From assembly GCA_900539765.1 (NCBI GenBank), contig UQDF01000033.1, positions 1 to 24,841 of the forward strand: a DNA stretch of 24,841 nt, written 5' to 3'. This stretch comes from an uncultured Porphyromonas sp. Its GTDB lineage: Bacteria > Bacteroidota > Bacteroidia > Bacteroidales > Porphyromonadaceae. Shown in pieces: positions 17,374 through 24,841 of the stretch. Both the position numbers and the translations under genes were made by a program. The notes beneath the pieces are model-generated. The model saw only the letters and a list, made by a program, of their open reading frames with translations. It ran no database searches and was not told the DNA's origin. Position 1 is the first letter of the stretch; every line of letters starts with the position of its first letter.

Positions 17374-18762
17374 TTAGCAGTTCACCTCAATTGCATTGAT
17401 CACTTCACCATCAATATGCCCTCGAATACCATCCATGTAGTCTTCCCACAAGTCTTCCATCTTTTTAGCATCCACAGAAGATAGGATACAGCCTGAGAGG
17501 CTTCCCGACCAATCAAAAGAAGGTATTGCTGCAGACAGAGACTCTATCGTCAAAATGGAAGCTGCCAAAGGATTGACCATAAGGTTGGGCCGCATATCCA
17601 TATAGTACCTCACACACCCTGGCTCATACTCCAGTGCATAAGGCTGTGAAGTAAACACCCCGCTCATAACAATTCCTGTTTCACCGGCTCCTCTCTTTAC
17701 TAGATAAAACCGATCTCCCCACTTGGCTCTCTTGTATTCGTGAACATCCCAACAGAAGTAATTTGTCAGCATCTCTGGGATTTGTGCATTATGATCCATG
17801 ATAGAGATATCGGAGTTGTCTGGATCCCAAGTCAAAATAACCGTGTTCTGCTCTTCGTCCCAGCCTTCTCCTGGATATGTGGGACAATAATGCAGATCGT
17901 GTGGTTGTAAGTGGCGAGCTTGATCCATCATGTGATGCACCTCCTCAACGCTAAGATCACTTATTCGCTCGTACTGCCACTCATCAATAGGACGAAATAG
18001 GTCTTGGGGCAGGATCTTCCACGCATGTTCGAAAGGGATGAGAACGGGCGGACAGGTTTCATCATCCAGATCCATAATAGCAAGGAAGTCCGCCGCCGAA
18101 ATATAATCGAATGGCTTGACCTCTCCATCTTGGATCAAGATTCCTGAGATGGTCTGTCCTTCTTTATCCGAAGACTGTGAGGCAATAACCAACTGAGTGC
18201 TCGTGTCTTCTTTCTCGGCAAAGTCCCATTGTATAGCGCATAAGTAGTCTTGCAGTTTATCCATCTGCTTCTTGGAGTACGCACCATTTAGAGGCATATC
18301 AAATATGTGGTACATCTCAGCTCCAATACAAAATTTGAAAAACATCCCATACATCACGATTGGGTTCCCCGAATGTTTTATCAGTGCTCGTACCACATTA
18401 CAGCTGAACTCTCGCTGATTTTCGATCCACGCCTCATCAAAGGCTTCTCCGATATTAGAGATCTCACTATCGTCATCATCCTCTAGATACGCCCTACCTC
18501 CAGTGAGGTCAACCAAGGCCTCTATTGTGACGGCGAAAAGCTGGAGATCAGCCACCGAGGCGTAACTACAGACTCGGACCTCATAGCCCTCCGGCTCTTC
18601 ATTTATTTCAATCCCTCTAAGGGCTTTCAGGTGAGTTCCCAACTTGGCCGATGGGAATTCATCTGAGGTAATAACGATTTGTTCTCCTCGTTTCATCAAG
18701 TGATCGAAGACTTCATGAGGGGTTAATGTCTTCGTGGTTCTAATTACAACAGAAACACTCAT
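17374..18762 (-). CDS. Unknown protein, fourth gene of the type I RM operon, with possible PUA/EVE-like C-terminal domain
   Basis: A 462-residue soluble protein with no signal peptide or membrane segment; I cannot name it with certainty. Residues 1-265 form an acidic alpha/beta region (MSVSVVIRTTKTL..., LVDLTGGRAYLEDDDD) that reminds me of DUF4299, not securely. Residues about 305-442 carry W-G-D-R-F-Y-L-V (348-355), TGIVMSG, S-x-P-Y and YYMDM, then IPSFDWSG. This is the order seen in PUA-superfamily (EVE/ASCH-like) domains, some of which read modified bases. It starts 22 bases after hsdR and precedes the operon terminator, so it is co-transcribed with hsdMSR. GC over 17641-17880 is 45% by hand count, lower than sampled hsdR lines (53-57%), suggesting separate acquisition. 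Immunity accessory or unrelated passenger are both possible. Confidence 0.6.
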   Translation of the reverse strand: MSVSVVIRTTKTLTPHEVFDHLMKRGEQIVITSDEFPSAKLGTHLKALRGIEINEEPEGYEVRVCSYASVADLQLFAVTIEALVDLTGGRAYLEDDDDSEISNIGEAFDEAWIENQREFSCNVVRALIKHSGNPIVMYGMFFKFCIGAEMYHIFDMPLNGAYSKKQMDKLQDYLCAIQWDFAEKEDTSTQLVIASQSSDKEGQTISGILIQDGEVKPFDYISAADFLAIMDLDDETCPPVLIPFEHAWKILPQDLFRPIDEWQYERISDLSVEEVHHMMDQARHLQPHDLHYCPTYPGEGWDEEQNTVILTWDPDNSDISIMDHNAQIPEMLTNYFCWDVHEYKRAKWGDRFYLVKRGAGETGIVMSGVFTSQPYALEYEPGCVRYYMDMRPNLMVNPLAASILTIESLSAAIPSFDWSGSLSGCILSSVDAKKMEDLWEDYMDGIRGHIDGEVINAIEVNC

Positions 18763-18784
18763 AGTTCTATTTTACATTCAAAAA

Positions 18785-21700
18785 TTAGCTGACTGCGTAC
18801 TTCTTGAAGTTCTCCGCCTGCTCAAAGATCTCTTTGTACACCTCATCGTGAGTTACAGGAGGATAGCCATACTTACTAAGTACTAGTATGAGGTCCATCT
18901 TTAGCTCTGCCTTGATATCAGAGCGATTCGCCCAGTCGATGTACTTCGACTTATCATCTACGATCACCGTGATCTCAGTAGCCAATGCGAGAAACTTATC
19001 CTCTGGGTATTCGAAGCCAAACTTCGTGGAGATAGCTTTAAGGATATCGTAAAACGCCTTCTCCTCATAGGATATCCCCAGCTCTTTGTACGAAGCCTTC
19101 TCCTTATTGATATCCGCGAGTAGCTGCGCCATCTGGTCAGCCACCTCGTTGATCACATCATTGGCAAAGACAGCGTCATCCTTACGGCTATTGTATTTCT
19201 GCACCAGTGCGTTTAAGCGCTCCGTGAAGTCCACCCCCTTGATTTTATTCACCTTCTTAAAGTCCGTGATCACCATCTTCAGGAGTCGCTCCATGAGCTT
19301 CACCTTCATATTAGGCAGCTTAAGCTTTTGCAAGCGTCCCATATACTGCTCACTCAGTAGGTCCAGGTGCTCCGTCTTACTATCCACTTGGATAATCTCC
19401 TCTACACCCTCAGACAGGATCGCTTCCTCGATCATCTTATTGACCCGTGCATTCATCTGAGAGAGGTCTGGAGTATCTCCTTTAGTCAGCTTATATATGA
19501 AAGAGCGCACCCCAGAGAAGAAGTGTATATCCTCACGCTCCTCGTAGCTGATCTCCTCCCTATTGGAGCAGAGACTATAGGCAGACTTCATCTTCCGTAC
19601 ATGACCCATGAAGCGAGTCTCCAGCTCCTTCGTCGCCTGTATATGCTCCGCACCCATCTTGAGACACTCTAACTGCTCCAGAGGCTGACCATGTGTAAAA
19701 GGTGAGCGATCAAAGCCGTGGAACATACGACGGAGGATGTCCAACTCATCCTTTACCATGGTAATAGACTCCTCCACCATCTCCACGCCATCCATCTCAT
19801 CGCCACTCGAGGCGTACTTGCTGAGGGCAGCATTCATATTCTTCTTGATGCCGATATAGTCCACCACCAGCCCCTTCTCCTTACCCGGATATAGGCGGTT
19901 GACCCTCGAGATAGTCTGTATCAGTGTGTGCTGCTGTAGCGGCTTGTCTATGTACATCGTATCTAGACAGGGGACGTCAAATCCCGTCATCCACATATCC
20001 ACCACAATCACCACCTTAAAGTTGGAGTCAGGATTTCTAAACTCCTTAGCTAGCCCCGCTCTCTCCTCATCACTGCCCAGTAGGTCGTACAACTCCTTGT
20101 TATCATCCTTATTGCGCGTCATGACCAGCTTGATCCGCTCTATCGGCTTCGACTCTTCACCATACGGAGCCAGCTCTTCGGCCACATGCATACGGTAGCT
20201 AAGATCCTCCTCCTGCTCGCTCTTCTTATCTTGCGGCGCCCGCTTCTCTAGCCACTCTGGGCGGAGAGCCACAATGCGCTTATAAAGGCCAAAGGCTATA
20301 GAGCGGTTAGAGCAGACGATCATCGCCTTGCCACATACCGTGCTACCCTCGGCGATGCGCCCCTCGTAGTGCTTGAGGAAGTCCTCTGCCATCGCTTGTA
20401 ACCTATCGGGACTGCCGAGGATACACTCCATACGTGTCACCGCCTTCTTGCTCTCCTCTATCTGATACTCATTAGCACCCTCCACAGCACACTGCTCATA
20501 GTAGTGCTCTATCTCATCCAGCTTCTTGTGGTCGAGTAGCACCTTAGCAGCTCTACCCTCATAGACTATGCGGCGCGTGATACCATCCTCCACCGCCTCC
20601 GTCATCGTGTAGGCATCCACCACCTTGCCAAAGACATCGATCGTCGCATCAATAGGCGTCCCTGTGAAGCCCACATAGGTCGCATTAGGTAGCGAGTCGT
20701 GCAGATATTTAGCAAAGCCAAAGCTACGCTTCACCCCCTCCTCCGTCTGCACCACTTGCTCTTGCAGATTGATCTGTGAGCGGTGTGCCTCGTCTGAGAT
20801 ACAGATGATGTTCGCACGATCAGAGAGCAAGCCACACTCCTTGGTAAACTTGTGAATCGTCGTGAGCAGTACGCCACCGCTCGGCCTAGCTCGTAGCTCA
20901 TCTCCTAGATCCTCTCGGCTCTCCACCTGTTTCACATAGTCATCACCAATGAACTTCTTCCCATTTACAAAGAGCTCAGAGAGTTGGTCGTCTAGATCCG
21001 TGCGGTCTGTGATCAGTACGATCGTAGGACTGGCAAAAGCCTTACTTCGCACCAGTAGGCGGGTGAGGAAGAGCATCGTCAAGCTCTTGCCGCTGCCCGT
21101 AGCACCGAAGTAAGTACCACCCTTGCCGTCACCCTCGCCATGGATACGTGAGCGCTCTAAGATATTATTGTAAAGCTTGCGAGCTGCAAAGTACTGAGGG
21201 TAGCGACAAACGATCTTCACCTCTTTCTTGCTGTTCTCGGGGAAAAAGATAAAGTTGTGGATCACATCTAGTAGTCGCTCCTTGGGGAATAGTCCGTGCA
21301 TCATAGACATAAGCGACTCCACCCCCTCTCTAGGTGCCTCATCGGGGTGTACCTTGCGCCAAGCGTAGAAGTAGTCATAAGGGGCAAAGAGCGAGCCATA
21401 CTTACTATTGACCCCATCGCTAATGACCACAAAAGCGTTGTACCTAAACAGCTCCGGTATATCTCTCCGATAGCGCACCGTCAGCTGTGTATAGGCATCG
21501 CGTATGGTAGCGCTCTCCTTGACAGCACTCTTAAACTCCAGCACGACCACCGGCAGTCCATTGATATAGACCACCCCATCAGGTATCCGGCGCTCTAGCC
21601 CCACGACCTCCAGTTGATTGACAATCTTAAAGATGTTGTTAGAGACGCACTCGAAGTCTATCGGTCGTATATGGATATTAGGCTTGCTGCTATCTTCCCG

Positions 21701-21976
21701 CTCTATACTAAACCCATTGCTTATCAGACGCATTATACGCGCATTCTCCCCATAGAGCGATAGTCCCGTGTCAGCCGTGAGCTTCAGTATGACACGCTTC
21801 AACTCTAGGTCCGAGAGATCAGGGTATTGGCTCTTCAGGTAGAGCATCAGGTCATCACGTAGCAGCACATCTGACGCCTCCTTCTGAATGGTCTCTCCAC
21901 TACTATAGGTGTACCCCTCCTCCTGGAAGAGCTCCATAATCCCCTGCTCTAAAGCGTGTTCATTGAAGTGTGGCAT
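18785..21976 (-). CDS. hsdR: Type I restriction enzyme, R (translocase/nuclease) subunit HsdR
   Basis: A 1,063-residue subunit that translocates and cleaves unmodified DNA when assembled with HsdM and HsdS. The N-terminal PD-(D/E)xK nuclease has D133 and the E-x-K pair in VVLEFK (E147, K149). The SF2 helicase has Walker A GATGSGKS (291-298), DEAH (395-398), FTGTP (437-441), and downstream MWMTGFDVPCLDT and QTISRVNRLYPGK (motif VI). A helical C-terminal part presumably docks on the methylase core. All catalytic motifs are intact, so it is probably active. It starts 75 bases after hsdS; that gap shows no promoter I trust. Confidence 0.96.
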   Translation of the reverse strand: MPHFNEHALEQGIMELFQEEGYTYSSGETIQKEASDVLLRDDLMLYLKSQYPDLSDLELKRVILKLTADTGLSLYGENARIMRLISNGFSIEREDSSKPNIHIRPIDFECVSNNIFKIVNQLEVVGLERRIPDGVVYINGLPVVVLEFKSAVKESATIRDAYTQLTVRYRRDIPELFRYNAFVVISDGVNSKYGSLFAPYDYFYAWRKVHPDEAPREGVESLMSMMHGLFPKERLLDVIHNFIFFPENSKKEVKIVCRYPQYFAARKLYNNILERSRIHGEGDGKGGTYFGATGSGKSLTMLFLTRLLVRSKAFASPTIVLITDRTDLDDQLSELFVNGKKFIGDDYVKQVESREDLGDELRARPSGGVLLTTIHKFTKECGLLSDRANIICISDEAHRSQINLQEQVVQTEEGVKRSFGFAKYLHDSLPNATYVGFTGTPIDATIDVFGKVVDAYTMTEAVEDGITRRIVYEGRAAKVLLDHKKLDEIEHYYEQCAVEGANEYQIEESKKAVTRMECILGSPDRLQAMAEDFLKHYEGRIAEGSTVCGKAMIVCSNRSIAFGLYKRIVALRPEWLEKRAPQDKKSEQEEDLSYRMHVAEELAPYGEESKPIERIKLVMTRNKDDNKELYDLLGSDEERAGLAKEFRNPDSNFKVVIVVDMWMTGFDVPCLDTMYIDKPLQQHTLIQTISRVNRLYPGKEKGLVVDYIGIKKNMNAALSKYASSGDEMDGVEMVEESITMVKDELDILRRMFHGFDRSPFTHGQPLEQLECLKMGAEHIQATKELETRFMGHVRKMKSAYSLCSNREEISYEEREDIHFFSGVRSFIYKLTKGDTPDLSQMNARVNKMIEEAILSEGVEEIIQVDSKTEHLDLLSEQYMGRLQKLKLPNMKVKLMERLLKMVITDFKKVNKIKGVDFTERLNALVQKYNSRKDDAVFANDVINEVADQMAQLLADINKEKASYKELGISYEEKAFYDILKAISTKFGFEYPEDKFLALATEITVIVDDKSKYIDWANRSDIKAELKMDLILVLSKYGYPPVTHDEVYKEIFEQAENFKKYAVS

Positions 21977-22051
21977 GAAGTTATCTTATCTTGTGGTAGT
22001 TGACCAATCTTCTGTGATAGTATAGTCCTTTGTCGTAGTCGTGAGACGGGT

Positions 22052-23134
22052 TCAACTGATACTCAAAACTAGTATCGACAATAGTGTTGTTAGTAGTGTG
22101 TTCTGTCTCTCTATTAAGTCTATCCTTTCATACAGAGGTCTCACGCTCGCCTCATAGTTTTCTATCTCACTCCTTTCTGGAAGTAACACCTCTACTTTCT
22201 TGAGTTCCTTTTGGGTTATCAGACCTTGTACTCCTCCCTCTTTTATCTCTTCATAGTTAATTGACTTCAGTGTTTGCTCACAGAAGTGATAATGCTTGCT
22301 AGTTATCACAAGCACATTATCAGCCATATACACAGGGCCATCATACCTGTTTACAACGCCTAGGGAGCCAACTCTTCCAATTGTTAGCGACTTCCCTTTG
22401 GAATTGTAGTCTGATGAATAGCCTATAACTCCTGTTGCCCCTGCAATTGGATACCTATACTCCTCAGTTTTAGTAGCAGATTTATCAATCGTACAGGCTT
22501 TACCTCCAGATACAGTTGCAAAATCTTCGAAGACACCCATTCTCCAGCCGTCGGGGAGGTTGTCGGGGTCGATGCCTTGGACGAACATCTTGTTGTAGAG
22601 AACTTGGGCGGTCTCTTCGAGGTTGGCACAGATGCGTTCATTCAGGGTGATACGACGAGTGATCGCCTCGTATTGAGCCACGATCTCACGCTGCTCCTCA
22701 ATATCTGGAATAGGCAGTCGGACTTCACACATCTCCTCCCAGTCGAAGATCTCTCGAGCACTACCGTGGGACTTAAAGCGCGCATAGCGATCAAACTCAG
22801 GTCGTCTGAACCACATCATTAAGTAGTCGGGTAGGAGCTCTGACTTATCAATCACTTCAAATACAGTATAAGCTTGGGACACGATCGCCTCTTCCTCCTG
22901 CATCAAAGCAACAGAGAGCTTATCTCCATTACGAGAGGTGACAGTGACATAAGCAAACTGTCCTTTCGTTATGACTTTGTAGTTGGACATATCTGTGCCA
23001 ATCGTATTGGCAATGGATGGGATAAACACCTTCGCATTGCTTACCCCCAACAGAGTCTCCACGGTGCACTCTTTATTGCGGATGTCCACAGGTTGAATAT
23101 AGTCGCCCAACCTCTTATAGCTTGATCGCCCCAT
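22052..23134 (-). CDS. hsdS: Type I restriction enzyme, S (specificity) subunit HsdS
   Basis: A 360-residue subunit that recognises the bipartite DNA target. TRD1 spans about 5-150, ending in the typical LPIPDIEEQREIV junction. The central conserved helices follow (about 150-190, with LEETAQVLYNKMF). TRD2 runs about 195-320 (GATGVIGYSSDY, IGRVGSLGVVNRY, DNVLVI, QGLITQKELKKVEVLLP), and a final helical segment ends the protein. It starts by sharing one base with the hsdM stop (TAATG). GC drops to about 41% (172 of 420 by hand, 22081-22500) across TRD2, against 53% in 22501-22680, suggesting a swapped TRD. The last residues (LLSILVLSIS) are hydrophobic but the length is ordinary. No second hsdS or recombinase gene is seen. 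Confidence 0.93.
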   Translation of the reverse strand: MGRSSYKRLGDYIQPVDIRNKECTVETLLGVSNAKVFIPSIANTIGTDMSNYKVITKGQFAYVTVTSRNGDKLSVALMQEEEAIVSQAYTVFEVIDKSELLPDYLMMWFRRPEFDRYARFKSHGSAREIFDWEEMCEVRLPIPDIEEQREIVAQYEAITRRITLNERICANLEETAQVLYNKMFVQGIDPDNLPDGWRMGVFEDFATVSGGKACTIDKSATKTEEYRYPIAGATGVIGYSSDYNSKGKSLTIGRVGSLGVVNRYDGPVYMADNVLVITSKHYHFCEQTLKSINYEEIKEGGVQGLITQKELKKVEVLLPERSEIENYEASVRPLYERIDLIERQNTLLTTLLSILVLSIS

Positions 23135-24699
23135 TATGCCTTTCCTTTGGTTAGCTTTGACATTAGGGTGATCAGCTCTTTACGTGAGGTTGCCTCTTCC
23201 TCTAGTAGTTGCATCAGCTCGGCATTGAGCTCGTGGAGTCGCTCATTGTAGTCGATACCCTCATCACGATCGACAAACTCAATGTACTTGCTAGGCACTA
23301 GCGAGTAGCCGGTCTCAGCTATCTCCTCAATGGTGGCGGAGTAGCAGTACTCAGGCACATCTTGGTACGGCTTGCCACCATCCTGCTGCCACGTGTGGAA
23401 GTCATCAGCTATCTCAGCAATTTGCTCAGGCGAGAACTGGATGTACTTCTTCTCAAAGGGTTCTCCCTTCTGGCGCAGATCCATAAAGAGCACCTCTCGC
23501 TCCCGATCGCGATACTTGACCAGCGTCCCATTTTGATTGATGGTGCGTGCCTTCTTATTCCTATTCAATATCCACAGGGTGACGCTGATATCTGTGGAGT
23601 AAAACATATTGCGGGGCAGTATCACGATCGCCTCTACCAGCTTATTCTCTATCAGCTGCTTGCGGATCGCCTGCTCTGTACCCTCACCGCTGAGCGCTCC
23701 ATTGGCGAGGAGGAAGCCCGCCACACCATTGACCGAGAGCTTAGAGACAATGTTGAGGATCCAGCCGTAATTGGCATTGCTCGTAGGGGGTACTTCGTAG
23801 CCAGCCCAGCGTGGGTCGTCTACTAGTTCGTTTTTGGCACGCCAAGACTTCTGATTGAAGGGTGGATTGGCCATGATGAAGTCCGCCTTGAGGTCTTTGT
23901 GCTGATCATTGTGAAAGGTGTCAGCAGCTACTGCGCCAAGGTTGGACGCGATACCACGTATGGCGAGGTTCATCTTCGCCAGCTTGTAGGTCGTATTGGT
24001 GTACTCCTGCCCATAGACCGAGATATTCTTCTTATTCCCGTGGTGCGCCTCGATAAACTTCATGCTCTGCACAAACATACCGCCCGAACCACAGCAAGGG
24101 TCGTATATCTTCCCCTCGTAGGGCTGTATCATCTCGGCAATCAGATTGACGATGCTCTTTGGGGTGTAGTACTCCCCCTTGCCCTTACCCTCGGCGATGG
24201 CGAACTTGCTGAGGAAATACTCGTAGACACGTCCTATTAGGTCGTGCTCGCGATCCTTGAGCGTGTCGATCTTATTGATCTCGTCCAGGAGTGCCGAGAG
24301 CTTAGTCTGATCGAGTCCCAGACTGGAGTAGTAGTTGGAGGGGAGAGCACCTTTGAGGGTTTCATTCACTCGCTCCACCTCAGCGAGTGCCGCATCAATC
24401 TTGATGGCGATATCGGGTTGCTTGGCATGCTCCATCAGATAGCTCCAACGGCTATGCTCGGTGAGGTAGAAGACATTCGTAGCCGTGTAAAAGATTGCTT
24501 TATCTATATGCTCCTCCTTGCCCTCAGCTATGAGCTGCGCCCTGCGCTCGATAAAGCAGTCATTGGCATACTTGAGGAATATAAGACTCAGCACCACGTG
24601 CTTGTACTCCGAGGGCTCTACCGAGCCGCGCAGTTTATTGGCCGACTCCCATAGAGACTCCTCGATACTCTTCTCCTTTTTGCCTTGTTTCTTCGCCAT
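23134..24699 (-). CDS. hsdM: Type I restriction enzyme, M (methyltransferase) subunit HsdM
   Basis: A 521-residue N6-adenine DNA methyltransferase. The helical N-terminal HsdM_N domain (WESANKLRGSVEPSEYKHVVL...) is followed by GEYYTP (175-180), SAM-binding motif I DPCCGSGGM (200-208) and catalytic motif IV NPPF (278-281). The protein ends in a helical region for contact with HsdS. All motifs are intact. An in-frame TTG at 24711 adds four residues, but the ATG at 24699 gives the usual lysine-rich MAKKQGKKEK start and is preferred. It is first in the hsdM-hsdS-hsdR-unknown operon, behind a good promoter at 24736-24767. Confidence 0.96.
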   Translation of the reverse strand: MAKKQGKKEKSIEESLWESANKLRGSVEPSEYKHVVLSLIFLKYANDCFIERRAQLIAEGKEEHIDKAIFYTATNVFYLTEHSRWSYLMEHAKQPDIAIKIDAALAEVERVNETLKGALPSNYYSSLGLDQTKLSALLDEINKIDTLKDREHDLIGRVYEYFLSKFAIAEGKGKGEYYTPKSIVNLIAEMIQPYEGKIYDPCCGSGGMFVQSMKFIEAHHGNKKNISVYGQEYTNTTYKLAKMNLAIRGIASNLGAVAADTFHNDQHKDLKADFIMANPPFNQKSWRAKNELVDDPRWAGYEVPPTSNANYGWILNIVSKLSVNGVAGFLLANGALSGEGTEQAIRKQLIENKLVEAIVILPRNMFYSTDISVTLWILNRNKKARTINQNGTLVKYRDREREVLFMDLRQKGEPFEKKYIQFSPEQIAEIADDFHTWQQDGGKPYQDVPEYCYSATIEEIAETGYSLVPSKYIEFVDRDEGIDYNERLHELNAELMQLLEEEATSRKELITLMSKLTKGKA

Positions 24700-24735
24700 A
24701 CGATACTTCAATGGTGTCTATATATATTGTAGCTA

Positions 24736-24767
24736 CAAACTTACTGAAATTCTCAGATCCCGCCAAT
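24736..24767 (-). promoter_or_regulatory. Promoter of the hsdM operon
   Basis: On the minus strand ATTG (24767-24764) is followed after exactly 20 bases by TAAGTTTG (24743-24736), close to the Bacteroidetes -33 TTTG / -7 TAnnTTTG layout. The start would be near 24729, about 30 bases upstream of the hsdM ATG. It lies only 24 bases inside the terminal repeat. Confidence 0.6.
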
Positions 24768-24791
24768 CTAGCTTAATCCAAATTATTGCTG

Positions 24792-24841
24792 CGCACATTC
24801 CAGTGTCAAGTGCAACACACTTACAAATGTAGGAAAAAAAC
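24792..24841 (-). repeat. Right copy of 50-bp terminal inverted repeat
   Basis: Exact reverse complement of 3-52. On the minus strand it also begins with the V-F-F-L-H-L-stop reading. The junction with unique sequence is at 24791/24792. Confidence 0.9.

Noticed and set aside
24700..24711. TTG start for hsdM at 24711
   Set aside because: It gains only four residues over a standard ATG start with a typical lysine-rich N-terminus.

Overview
This looks like a chromosomal contig from a Bacteroidales bacterium, most likely Porphyromonas, in the sense of the moderately GC-rich species such as the P. asaccharolytica/uenonis group. The reasons are a SecA of about 1,110 residues with Bacteroidetes-type insertions, a DUF4494 protein, DUF4105 and PafA-like envelope proteins, repeated TAnnTTTG (-7) promoter boxes typical of Bacteroidetes, and near absence of Shine-Dalgarno sequences. 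The genus is an inference; no 16S or other marker gene is present.

Layout. The two ends carry the same 50-base sequence in opposite orientation (3-52 and 24792-24841), probably the edge of a repeated element where assembly stopped. Left part: a DUF4494 gene and the PLP-homeostasis gene yggS on the + strand, converging on the malic enzyme gene maeB. Almost everything else is on the - strand. A mazG-methyltransferase-outer-membrane-protein operon (7132 down to 4206) is followed by an intergenic region full of palindromic repeats. Next come yicC-gmk (8878 to 7401), and then a five-gene run grpE-dnaJ-DUF4105-PafA-like-secA (16999 to 9010) that joins chaperones, two exported proteins and the Sec motor. 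The right quarter (24699 to 17374) is a type I restriction-modification operon hsdM-hsdS-hsdR with a fourth gene of unknown function.

The most interesting signals are: (1) two intergenic arrays of quasi-palindromic boxes with consensus near ATYCCYACGTRGGRAT, repeating every 22 bases (3975-4142 and 7176-7259); the first abuts a roughly 53-base dispersed repeat that recurs before grpE, also beside palindromes, which suggests a composite MITE-like element; (2) an exported PafA-type phosphatase homologue that seems to have lost its nucleophile and metal ligands, translationally coupled to a DUF4105 membrane protein and lying just upstream of secA; (3) the fourth gene of the type I RM operon, whose C-terminal part resembles PUA/EVE-like domains; (4) an HsdS whose second specificity domain is clearly AT-rich, as if recently swapped. 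No tRNA, rRNA, CRISPR array or complete transposase gene was seen.
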